From assembly GCA_013289615.1 (NCBI GenBank), contig JABCZO010000001.1:121241-185240 (forward strand): a DNA stretch of 64,000 nucleotides, read 5' to 3'. The notes under the pieces are model-generated. The model worked only from the letters and a program-made list of their open reading frames with translations. It had not been told where the DNA came from and did not search any database. A program made the translations under genes and the position numbers. Shown piece by piece: positions 8,616 through 16,040 of this stretch. Source of the DNA: Gammaproteobacteria bacterium. GTDB taxonomy: Bacteria; Pseudomonadota; Gammaproteobacteria; Steroidobacterales; Steroidobacteraceae. Within the stretch, counting starts at the first letter, position 1. Every line of letters begins with the position of its first letter.

Positions 8616-9481
8616 TTCACTGCCCCTTCGCCCCAAAGGCGGCGCAGCGTGTTGGCATCCGGGGGCCGCAGCGGATCGATGCACGCCAGGCGCCTGACCA
8701 GATGTTCGACCTGGGCGCTGCGTTCCAGCTGCGGCAGTCCCTGCGCAAACGCGTCGCGCACCGCCGCGGCAATGGTCGCGGCGTCGTCTTCCAGCAGAGC
8801 GTCGGCCAGGCCCACCGCATAGCGCTGTTCCCCGCCGATCAGGCTCCAGATCAGCGCACGGTCGGACGCGTCCAGTTCCGCGATGCCCGCCTCCTGCTCG
8901 ATCACTTCCGGTCCGTTCATGCCAAGCCGCGCTTGACGCGTCACGATGAGCCGGCTGCACAGTGCCGCCGCCATCGACATGCCGCCAAAGCAGCCAACTG
9001 TTCCAGCAACTACACCGACCACCGGCACATGGCGGCGCAGCGCGATGATGGCAGCGTGGATCTCGGCGATGGCCGCGAGACCGAGGTTCGCTTCCTGCAG
9101 GCGTACACCGCCGGTCTCCAGCAACAGCAGCGGCAATACCGGCCGGCCCTGCTTGCAGTCGCCCAGCGCCAACTCCAGCGCGCCGGCGATCTTGGCGCCG
9201 GATACCTCACCGATGCTGCCGCCCTGGTAGGCACTCTCAATCGCGGCCACCAGCGCCGGCCGGCCATCGAGCGTGCCGCGCGCGAGCACCACGCCATCAT
9301 CGGCTTGCGCCACGATGCCCTGCAAGGGCAGCCACGGGGACTTGATGCGATCGAACGGCCCGAGCAATTCACGGAAGGTATCGGCATCGAGCATGGCACG
9401 GGCGCGCTCGCGTGCCGCCATCTCAATGAAGCTCGAGCGGGCCAGAAAGCGCCGGCCGTCTCGCGCCGCTGCGCCATTCAT
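8612..9481 (-). CDS. mdcD: Malonate decarboxylase beta subunit MdcD
   Basis: 289 aa. ATG 9481 overlaps the mdcC stop as ATGA. Homologous to the biotin-dependent carboxyltransferase beta fold, it decarboxylates malonyl-S-ACP together with MdcE. Diagnostic segments: SFIEMAARERARAMLD near the N-terminus, ESAYQGGSIGEVSGAKIAGALE, LLLLETGGVRLQEANLGL, and the oxyanion-hole region VAGTVGCFGGMSMAAAL. No biotin-carrier subunit is encoded, consistent with the biotin-independent (MdcA-E) type of malonate decarboxylase. Confidence 0.92.
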   Translation of the reverse strand: MNGAAARDGRRFLARSSFIEMAARERARAMLDADTFRELLGPFDRIKSPWLPLQGIVAQADDGVVLARGTLDGRPALVAAIESAYQGGSIGEVSGAKIAGALELALGDCKQGRPVLPLLLLETGGVRLQEANLGLAAIAEIHAAIIALRRHVPVVGVVAGTVGCFGGMSMAAALCSRLIVTRQARLGMNGPEVIEQEAGIAELDASDRALIWSLIGGEQRYAVGLADALLEDDAATIAAAVRDAFAQGLPQLERSAQVEHLVRRLACIDPLRPPDANTLRRLWGEGAVN

Positions 9482-9771
9482 GAGCGCAGCGCCTCCGCCG
9501 CCTGCTCCAGCCGCAGCATCACCACACCCGGGGTAGCGCCGAAATCGTTGATCTCGATCGAGGCAGCGCCCTCGAAGCGCTCGAAGAACCGGTCCAGCAC
9601 GTGTTTCCAGATGACGCCGTAGCCATCCACGCTGGTGGTGATCAGCACGTGTGCCCGCAGGTCCGGTGATGGTTCCAGCAGCACTTCTAGATCACCGGAG
9701 CCAACCACACCGACATGCACCCGGCGCAGCACGGCCTGCCGGGCGGGATAATCGAGTTTGATCTCTTCCAT
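9478..9771 (-). CDS. mdcC: Malonate decarboxylase acyl carrier protein MdcC
   Basis: 97 aa from ATG 9771, six bases downstream of the mdcB stop. The upstream extension lies inside mdcB and was rejected. It is the delta subunit that carries the acetyl/malonyl thioester on a 2'-(5''-phosphoribosyl)-3'-dephospho-CoA group. The attachment serine lies in VGSGDLEVLLE. The strands LRAHVLITTSVDGYG and the helix WKHVLDRFFERF match the family. Confidence 0.92.
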   Translation of the reverse strand: MEEIKLDYPARQAVLRRVHVGVVGSGDLEVLLEPSPDLRAHVLITTSVDGYGVIWKHVLDRFFERFEGAASIEINDFGATPGVVMLRLEQAAEALRS

Positions 9772-9776
9772 GCGGA

Positions 9777-10697
9777 TCACCTCGGCGAATATCGCAGGCC
9801 GCGCGCGCTGCACCGCCACTGCGCGTGGTCGAGAAACAGACAGGCCGCCAGCAGATCGGCGCTACCGCCCGGTGAAGCATGGAGTGCCAGCAGCTGCGCA
9901 TCCAGGTGCAGTAGCGCGCTCCTGCCGGCAGCGCTGGCACTGCCGCCCAGCGCGAGCACGGCGCCGGCACCGCACTGGGCGGCATGCAGTGCCGATTCAC
10001 CACCGCGATACAGCAGGCAGGTATCGTCGAGACTGCTCATGATTGCCATCAGCGCATCAAGCTGCGCGCAGGTTTCATCGGCACCGCGCGCCCGTGCTGA
10101 CCATAGCGCGGGCAGGCCGATGTCCACCACATGCGGGAAGCCGGCGCGCGCCTGACCGCGCGCACCCGGTACGCCGTACCGCTCGCATACGCGCATGCCA
10201 TGCGATGCCAGTTGTGGCGCAAAGCGGTCCTCATGGCGCGCGATGCACCCGGCCAAGCGGGCGATCTCGCGCGGCGTGGCGCCCACACCACGGATGACAC
10301 GCGCCGCCAGCAGCAGGCCAATAACCCAGATGGCGCCGCGATGCGTGTTGCTGCCGCCGCTGGCGGCAAGCATGTCGCACTCGCCTTCGCGGCCGATCAA
10401 GGCGAGCTGCTCGCGCAGTGCCTGGTCTGGCTGGCGGCCGGCAGCCAGTGTCGCCATTTCCAGGAACGCAGCGTGCAAAGCGCGGGCGGAACGCAGCAGG
10501 AGCCCGAGTTCGAGATCGCGATGTGCGCCCGGGCCACGCTGATCGACCAGCGCCGGCTTGGGGGTCAGCATCGCTTCGGTGATCAACACCTCGATCGCCA
10601 GATCGGCCAGTTGCAGGGCGTGCAAGCGCGGGCGCGGCCGCCAGCGCATCGGCGGCAGCATAGTCGGCGCGGCCAACGAGGAAGCGATCGCGCTCAT
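9777..10697 (-). CDS. mdcB: Triphosphoribosyl-dephospho-CoA synthase MdcB
   Basis: 306 aa. Makes the prosthetic-group precursor from ATP and dephospho-CoA, later used by MdcG on MdcC. It has the CitG/MdcB signatures LTPKPALVDQRGPGAHRDL near the N-terminus and SGGSNTHRGAIWVIGLLL in the middle, plus SSLDDTCLLYRGG toward the C-terminus. It starts nine bases after mdcA and is followed six bases later by mdcC, so it sits in the middle of the operon. Confidence 0.9.
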   Translation of the reverse strand: MSAIASSLAAPTMLPPMRWRPRPRLHALQLADLAIEVLITEAMLTPKPALVDQRGPGAHRDLELGLLLRSARALHAAFLEMATLAAGRQPDQALREQLALIGREGECDMLAASGGSNTHRGAIWVIGLLLAARVIRGVGATPREIARLAGCIARHEDRFAPQLASHGMRVCERYGVPGARGQARAGFPHVVDIGLPALWSARARGADETCAQLDALMAIMSSLDDTCLLYRGGESALHAAQCGAGAVLALGGSASAAGRSALLHLDAQLLALHASPGGSADLLAACLFLDHAQWRCSARGLRYSPR

Positions 10698-10706
10698 CGA
10701 CAGGCC

Positions 10707-12398
10707 CTACCAGCTACGGAATCGCGCCGGCGGCTGATACAGGCCCTCTGACCAGGCCACCAGATCCTCGATGCTGCGCGCCGCCAGCAACGAGCGCTTT
10801 GCCGCCATGCGCGATACACCCAGATCCTGCGGATAAGCAATTACCCCGCGTGCTCGCAGGGCTGCGCTGCGCCTGGCATCGGCACGCAGGCCGATGGGCG
10901 TAGCACCGGCAATGCTGGCGATTGCAGCACGGCGCTCCTCGCCGCTGTCGCTCTTGTAGAGGTAGGCGATGCCGTCTTCCGTGACGACGTGGGTGACGTC
11001 ATCGCCATAGATCATCACCGGCGCGATCGGCATACCGTTCTTCCTTCCGACCTCGACCGCGTCAAGCGATTCGACGATGGTCGGCGTGCCTCCCTTCTTG
11101 AAGGTTTCCGCCAGTTGCACCACCAGCTTGCGGCCGCGCACCACCGGTGCGTCGGCCGTGATCAGGCTCAGCCAGGGCGGGCTGCTATGGCGGCGTCCCC
11201 CCGGATCGTGGCCCATGTTTGGCGCTCCGCCAAAACCAGCGAGCCGCCCCAGCGTGACGGTAGAGGAATTGGCGTCAGCATCCATCTGCAGCGTCGAGCC
11301 GACGAACAGGTCCACGCCGTATTGCCCGGCAAGCTGGCACAGCACTCGATTGGAACGCAAGCTACCGTCATGTCCAACGAAGAAGATGTCCGGGCGCGCG
11401 CGGATGTATTGTTCCATGCCCACCTCGCTGCCGAAGCAGTGCACGCTTTCCACCCAGCCGCTCTCGATCGCCGGTATCAGAGTCGGGTGCGGGTTGAGCG
11501 CCCAGTTGCGGCAGATCTTCCCTCTCAGGCCGAGCGATTCGCCATAGGTCGGTAGCAGCAGTTCGATCGCCGCGGTGTCGAAACCAATGCCGTGGTTAAG
11601 CGTAGTGACGCCGTGGCGCTCGTAGATGCCGCGGATCACCATCATCCCCATCAGCACCTGCAGCTCGCTGATGTGGCGCGGATCGCGGGTGAACAGCGGC
11701 TCCATTGCGAAGGGCCTGTCGGCGACGACGACAAAATCTATCCAGGAGCCGGGAATGTCCACTCGGGGTAACTCCTCCGCCAGCTCGTTCACCTGGGCGA
11801 TCACGATGCCATGGCGAAAGGCGGTGGCCTCGACGATGGTCGGCGTGTCCTCGGTATTGGGACCGGTGTAGAGATTGCCGTGCGCATCGGCTTGATCGGC
11901 GCACACCAGTGCTATGTTCGGCGTCAGGTCGATGAACATGCGCGCGTACAGCTCGACGTAGGTACAGATCGATCCGATCTCGAGCTTGCCGTCCTCCAGC
12001 AGCTGTGCCACGCGCAGGCTCTGCGGACCGGCGAAGGAGAAATCGAGTCGGCGTGCGATGCCGCGCTCGAACAGCGTCAGGTGTTCCGGCCGGCTGATGG
12101 TCGAAATCAGCAGGTGGATGCCGTGCACCTTCCGTGGATCGACCTGCGCCAAGGCGCGCGACAGGAAATCCGCCTGCTTCTGATTGTCGCCCTCCAGCAC
12201 CACCCGGTCGCCGGGCCGGATCAGTGTCTGCAGTGCGTCGACGATCGCGTGCTGTTCGAGCAACTTGCCGTTGGCGCGCGACCCGACAGCAGCGAGGCGT
12301 CGGGCCTTGGCATCGCGCATGACTGTCCATGAACGGCCAGCAGCAACGACCTTGCCCGCGCTATTGCCTGTCTTCATGCTCAAATCATCGGCAATCAT
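10707..12398 (-). CDS. mdcA: Malonate decarboxylase alpha subunit MdcA (acetyl-S-ACP:malonate ACP transferase)
   Basis: Swaps acetyl for malonate on MdcC. It is of the CoA-transferase type and its normal length is about 550 aa. Conserved segments: DRVVLEGDNQKQADFLSRAL, DLTPNIALVCADQADAHGNLYTG, TLNHGIGFDTAAIELLLPTYGE and GFGGAPNMGHDPGGRRHSSPPW. ATG 12398 (563 aa) lies 14 bp after the regulator's stop and has GAGG upstream. ATG 12377 is an alternative. A start at 12446 would overlap the regulator and is less likely. Confidence 0.93.
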   Translation of the reverse strand: MIADDLSMKTGNSAGKVVAAGRSWTVMRDAKARRLAAVGSRANGKLLEQHAIVDALQTLIRPGDRVVLEGDNQKQADFLSRALAQVDPRKVHGIHLLISTISRPEHLTLFERGIARRLDFSFAGPQSLRVAQLLEDGKLEIGSICTYVELYARMFIDLTPNIALVCADQADAHGNLYTGPNTEDTPTIVEATAFRHGIVIAQVNELAEELPRVDIPGSWIDFVVVADRPFAMEPLFTRDPRHISELQVLMGMMVIRGIYERHGVTTLNHGIGFDTAAIELLLPTYGESLGLRGKICRNWALNPHPTLIPAIESGWVESVHCFGSEVGMEQYIRARPDIFFVGHDGSLRSNRVLCQLAGQYGVDLFVGSTLQMDADANSSTVTLGRLAGFGGAPNMGHDPGGRRHSSPPWLSLITADAPVVRGRKLVVQLAETFKKGGTPTIVESLDAVEVGRKNGMPIAPVMIYGDDVTHVVTEDGIAYLYKSDSGEERRAAIASIAGATPIGLRADARRSAALRARGVIAYPQDLGVSRMAAKRSLLAARSIEDLVAWSEGLYQPPARFRSW

Positions 12399-12411
12399 TG
12401 GTCGGGCGGCC

Positions 12412-13134
12412 TCAGGTTTTCTGCTTGCCGCCACGTTGCCGGTCATTGTTTGCCGAGTTGCTCAGGTGCAGTGCGACGTAGGACGCCAGCATTTCGCCGG
12501 TTTGCAGCAGATGCGGTTCAAGGATCTGAACGGCGCGTTCGACCTCGCCGGCCCGCAGCGCCTCGAGTATCTGATGGTGCTCATCGTCCGAGCGCCGCTT
12601 GTACGGTGGCACCTCCAGTTTCAGGCGCAGATAGCGCTCTCCCTGGCTGTGCAGCGAGTCGATCATGGCAACCAGGCGCGTACGCCCGGCCGGCGCGTAC
12701 AGCGCGAGATGAAATTCGCGATTGCGCTGTACGTACACCGAGCGATCGCTTTCGCTGCGTGAAGCACGCAGCAGCGCGCCGGCCTTTTTCAGACTTTGCT
12801 GGGTGTGGTGCGGTGCCGCCAGGCGCAACGCGGTGACTTCGAGCGAAGCACGAATCTCGTAAATCTCGCGCACCTCCTGCGCGCTCAGCGAACTGACGCG
12901 TGCGCCGCGATTGCGATGGAAGATGATCCAGCGCTCGCTTTCCAGCTGGCGCAAGGCTTCACGCACCGGGATGCGGCTGACGCAGAAATGCTGCGCCAAG
13001 TTCTCCTGCCGCAGCGATTCGCCTGGGCCCAGCTGCCCCCCGATGATCGCCTGCCGCAAGGACTCGGCAATCACCTCAGGCGAGCTCTGTCGCCCCGACA
13101 GGGGATTGTCAAAATCGTATCTTGTATTCTTCAT
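12412..13134 (-). CDS. GntR/FadR-type regulator of the malonate operon (MatR/MdcY-like)
   Basis: 240 aa. N-terminal winged helix (SPEVIAESLRQAIIGGQLGPGESLRQENLAQHFCVSRIPVREALRQLESE) followed by an all-helical FCD ligand domain with the conserved EIYEIRASLEVTALRLA and EFHLALY segments. First gene of the mdc operon, 14 bp from mdcA. A TGTATACA palindrome covers its own -10 box, so autorepression relieved by malonate or malonyl-CoA is likely. I infer this from MatR and MdcY, GntR-type malonate regulators whose described sites, as I recall, contain TTGTATACA. There is no Shine-Dalgarno sequence, so the transcript may be leaderless. Confidence 0.88.
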   Translation of the reverse strand: MKNTRYDFDNPLSGRQSSPEVIAESLRQAIIGGQLGPGESLRQENLAQHFCVSRIPVREALRQLESERWIIFHRNRGARVSSLSAQEVREIYEIRASLEVTALRLAAPHHTQQSLKKAGALLRASRSESDRSVYVQRNREFHLALYAPAGRTRLVAMIDSLHSQGERYLRLKLEVPPYKRRSDDEHHQILEALRAGEVERAVQILEPHLLQTGEMLASYVALHLSNSANNDRQRGGKQKT

Positions 13135-13139
13135 GGGAT

Positions 13140-13168
13140 ATTGTATACATTATTCAATGTCGAGGCAA
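13140..13168 (-). promoter_or_regulatory. Predicted sigma-70 promoter of the mdc operon
   Basis: Reading the minus strand, TTGCCT (13168-13163), a 17-bp spacer and TACAAT (13145-13140) form a good -35/-10 pair. The regulator's ATG begins six bases after the -10, so transcription would start at or within a base or two of the start codon. This fits the absence of a ribosome site. Confidence 0.55.
13142..13149. promoter_or_regulatory. GntR operator TGTATACA
   Basis: A perfect 8-bp palindrome overlapping the predicted -10. The longer match TTGTATACA (13141-13149) agrees with the core I recall for MatR/MdcY sites. A second half-site, TTGTAT, lies just inside the coding region at 13122-13127. Confidence 0.6.
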
Positions 13169-13217
13169 TGGCTGATCGACGACCGCTGTCGCGCTCTACA
13201 TCATGCAATTGCAGGAA

Positions 13218-14852
13218 TCATTCCGCGCGAGCGCGAGCATTCCGCCGCAGCGGGCATAGCTGATACGGCCCACCAAAGTTGCTGCGCACCTCGCGGCATT
13301 GTGCCGTGACGATTTCTAGCCCATATGCATTGGTGGCAACATCGGCAGCGGTACGTTCCCACGGCGCAGCGAGCAAGAATAGATCTCCGCGGTGCGCGGC
13401 GACGCGAGCTCGCATTAATGCCGTCAGCCCGGTGGCGTCAGCCGGCTGGGCGAGCCAGCCATCGATCCGAAGCGCCGGAATTGCGGCTGGCAGCGACGGG
13501 ATCAGATAGGCCATCGGCTCGTTGCCCGTCATGAGCAGCATGGTACCCCCGGGATCGGGAAACGACAGACCAGTCACCTGTACATACGGATCCCCCCTGG
13601 CGACGTGATCGCCGAAACCGTAGTAGCCAAACAGCGCTGCCAGCAGCAGCAGGATTGCGACCGCAGCGAGGCGCAGGCGCCGTGCCAGTGGCGCGCAATC
13701 GAGGACGGCTACGATCAGCAACGGAGCGAGCATCTCCAGCCCAACCAAATAACGATACACTGCAAACAACTCAAGCCACGCCGCATAGCTGCCCGCGGCA
13801 AACAGGAACAAGATGCGCCGCGCCGATGCCGCCACCAGTGGCAACGATCGCGGCGGCGCAACCACGAACCACACGCTGGCGATTGGCAGCAGCGCATAGA
13901 GCAGCGGAATGCGAAGGTCCCGAAAGCGCGCGTCGTCGGCAATCCGGTAGTCGAGCAGAAAGCGGAACGGGAAGCTCAAGGTTGCCCAGAAGCCTTCGGG
14001 CGGAAAATTCGTGCTGCCAAAGTAGGTGGGATCGATCAGCGGGGACCGGAATATCGAATTGTAGAACGGGAACAATGGATTGCCGGTTGCGCGCTCGAGC
14101 GCCAAAAACCAGAATCCGGCGCACAGCAGTACGCCCGCGATTCCCCCGGCACCGCCGGCGAGCAGACGCGCCACGCGCACCGCAGGCCTGCCCGGGAGCA
14201 GTAACAGCACAACGGTAAGGCCACCGGCGTAGAAGCCCTCTACCAGCTTGAGGCCGGTTGCGGCGCCGATCAGCAAACCCGCCACGGCGGCTGCGGCAGC
14301 CGCTGGCGCGGGAGCTACGCACAAGACGTCGCGCTTGATAAGCAGGACCGCAAGTCCGGCGAGGACCGGTACGCTCAGCACCGAGTCATAGGAAGTCCTG
14401 CCGATCATCGATAGCACGGTGCTGCCGAATAATCCGGCCAGCGTGAGAGCGACGGCAAGCCACCGGTTATCCGCTGGCATCAGCGCAGAACGGGCGAGCA
14501 GATACAGGGGCAGAACATTTAGACCGTGCAGAGCGCCGATGTAGAACAGCGCGAGCCAGGAACTGCCTGCGGTCGCCAGCCAATAGAACGGCAAATGAAT
14601 GAGGGGGTTGAAGTAAGTCGCGTGATGGGCCACGGCCACATCGAATCCAAGGCGGGCATGCAGAAACGCGTAAGCGTCATACCAGTGATAGTTAAGAAAA
14701 TCCCAACCTGCGTCCTTGCCCAGAATTATCGAGATGCCGCCGAAGGCAAATACCACAACCACAATGAAGACCCAGTCCGTGCGCGACAGACCGGTGATCA
14801 CTGCGGATGATGGCCGAGCCGGCAATACAGACGGGGACGAGGGGATCGGCAT
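13218..14852 (-). CDS. Multi-pass membrane protein, glycosyltransferase-39-like topology
   Basis: 544 aa from ATG 14852 (GTG 14885 with GGGGA upstream is an alternative). It has about eleven predicted membrane helices. An early periplasmic loop contains DAGWDFLNYHWYDAYAFLHARL, with the acidic and aromatic pattern seen in polytopic GT-C transferases. The last 120 residues look soluble and exported. I recognise the architecture but no named family, and the acceptor and donor are unknown. The divergent neighbour at 14978 is a membrane-anchored hydrolase. Confidence 0.7.
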   Translation of the reverse strand: MPIPSSPSVLPARPSSAVITGLSRTDWVFIVVVVFAFGGISIILGKDAGWDFLNYHWYDAYAFLHARLGFDVAVAHHATYFNPLIHLPFYWLATAGSSWLALFYIGALHGLNVLPLYLLARSALMPADNRWLAVALTLAGLFGSTVLSMIGRTSYDSVLSVPVLAGLAVLLIKRDVLCVAPAPAAAAAAVAGLLIGAATGLKLVEGFYAGGLTVVLLLLPGRPAVRVARLLAGGAGGIAGVLLCAGFWFLALERATGNPLFPFYNSIFRSPLIDPTYFGSTNFPPEGFWATLSFPFRFLLDYRIADDARFRDLRIPLLYALLPIASVWFVVAPPRSLPLVAASARRILFLFAAGSYAAWLELFAVYRYLVGLEMLAPLLIVAVLDCAPLARRLRLAAVAILLLLAALFGYYGFGDHVARGDPYVQVTGLSFPDPGGTMLLMTGNEPMAYLIPSLPAAIPALRIDGWLAQPADATGLTALMRARVAAHRGDLFLLAAPWERTAADVATNAYGLEIVTAQCREVRSNFGGPYQLCPLRRNARARAE

Positions 14853-14977
14853 AGCGCTCGAGGATTTGCTCTTTATATCAATAACACCCTCGCCTTCCCC
14901 ATCGTGCCAGCCAGCTCGTCGCGGTAGACTGTCAACGTGAGGGCAAAGCGGCCGCCATAGATGCAGGATAACTGCCT

Positions 14978-15889
14978 TTGAGTCAGTCGGTAAGATGGGC
15001 GTGGCGACGGCCACGCTGGCTACTCATTCTCAGTGGGGCCCTGATCGCCGCACTTCTCGTCCTCGGCGGCGCTCTCGCATACCTGAGGCTGCATGAGAGC
15101 GAACTCGTTTTTCGCACTGCCCTCAGTAATACGCGTACGACAGGCCAACTGCCGCCGGGTGCCGAACGTCTGGCCATACGCGAGGCCGACGGCTCCGAGC
15201 TGGCGGGGTTGATTCTGCGGCCGCAGGCCGCACACGATTCAGCGTTTTGGATACTGCATCTCCACGGAAATGCAGATTCGGCGTTCTCATCCGAGCAGCT
15301 CAGACACTGCGAGAGCCTCAGCGAACTGGGCTTCAGCGTGTTGAGCTTTGACTACCGGGGTTTTGGTATGAGTGCGGGCGTCGCTTCGGAGCGGCATATG
15401 GACCAGGATGCCGAAGCGGCGCTCAACGAACTGATTGAACGTGGCGTCTCGCCGGCGCACATCATCCTTTGGGGTCATTCGCTCGGCTCAGGCCCGGCAG
15501 TTGTGCTGGCGAGCGAACACCCGGTTGCCGCGCTCGTGCTGTTTGGCGCATTTACCTCGATTCCCGATGCGGCTCAGGACACATACCCGTATCTGCCAGT
15601 CAAATGGATTGCGAGCATTCGCTTTGCGTCCATCGATCTGATGGCCAAAGTGCATATACCGGTCCTCATCGCGCACAGCGCCACTGACACTTTGATACCC
15701 TTGCATCATGCGCAGCGACTATTCGCGGCGGCCAACGAACCCAAGCGTCTATTGGTGCTCAACGGCGTGTATTCCGACGGCTTCGGCGGTCATGTGGTGG
15801 CACTGTACGATCACGGTGAACTGCTACTGCCGGCCCTGTCGGCACTAGTTGGCCAACAGCTGGACCCGGCCGGCAGCGCGAAGTTCTAG
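14978..15889 (+). CDS. Membrane-anchored alpha/beta hydrolase (Bem46/YfhR-like)
   Basis: 303 aa from TTG 14978 (AGGA about ten bases upstream, no better in-frame start). One N-terminal membrane helix (residues 14-36) tethers a serine hydrolase domain: oxyanion motif LHLHGNAD (93-100), nucleophile Ser168 in GHSLG, acid Asp237 in HSATDTLIP, and His272 in GGHVVAL. The sequence DYRGFGMSAG is characteristic of the family. The substrate is unknown. A paralogue of the same layout is at 34581. Confidence 0.85.
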   Translation: MSQSVRWAWRRPRWLLILSGALIAALLVLGGALAYLRLHESELVFRTALSNTRTTGQLPPGAERLAIREADGSELAGLILRPQAAHDSAFWILHLHGNADSAFSSEQLRHCESLSELGFSVLSFDYRGFGMSAGVASERHMDQDAEAALNELIERGVSPAHIILWGHSLGSGPAVVLASEHPVAALVLFGAFTSIPDAAQDTYPYLPVKWIASIRFASIDLMAKVHIPVLIAHSATDTLIPLHHAQRLFAAANEPKRLLVLNGVYSDGFGGHVVALYDHGELLLPALSALVGQQLDPAGSAKF

Positions 15890-16040
15890 GCATTCAACTC
15901 CATCGTTGACCCGCCAAAACGCCACGGATTGTGAATCATTCGTGATGATTTGATGAATTATTATTACAACCGGTTGGCAATCATCGCCGATCGAATAATC
16001 TGCCCTTCTCTCTTCGATGGCCTCGAACGAGGTTGCAGTT

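Noticed and set aside
6980..8822. Plus-strand frames of 369 aa (6980-8089) and 324 aa (7848-8822)
   Set aside because: Antisense shadows of mdcH, mdcG and mdcE. Arg/Gln/His-rich composition and no ribosome site.
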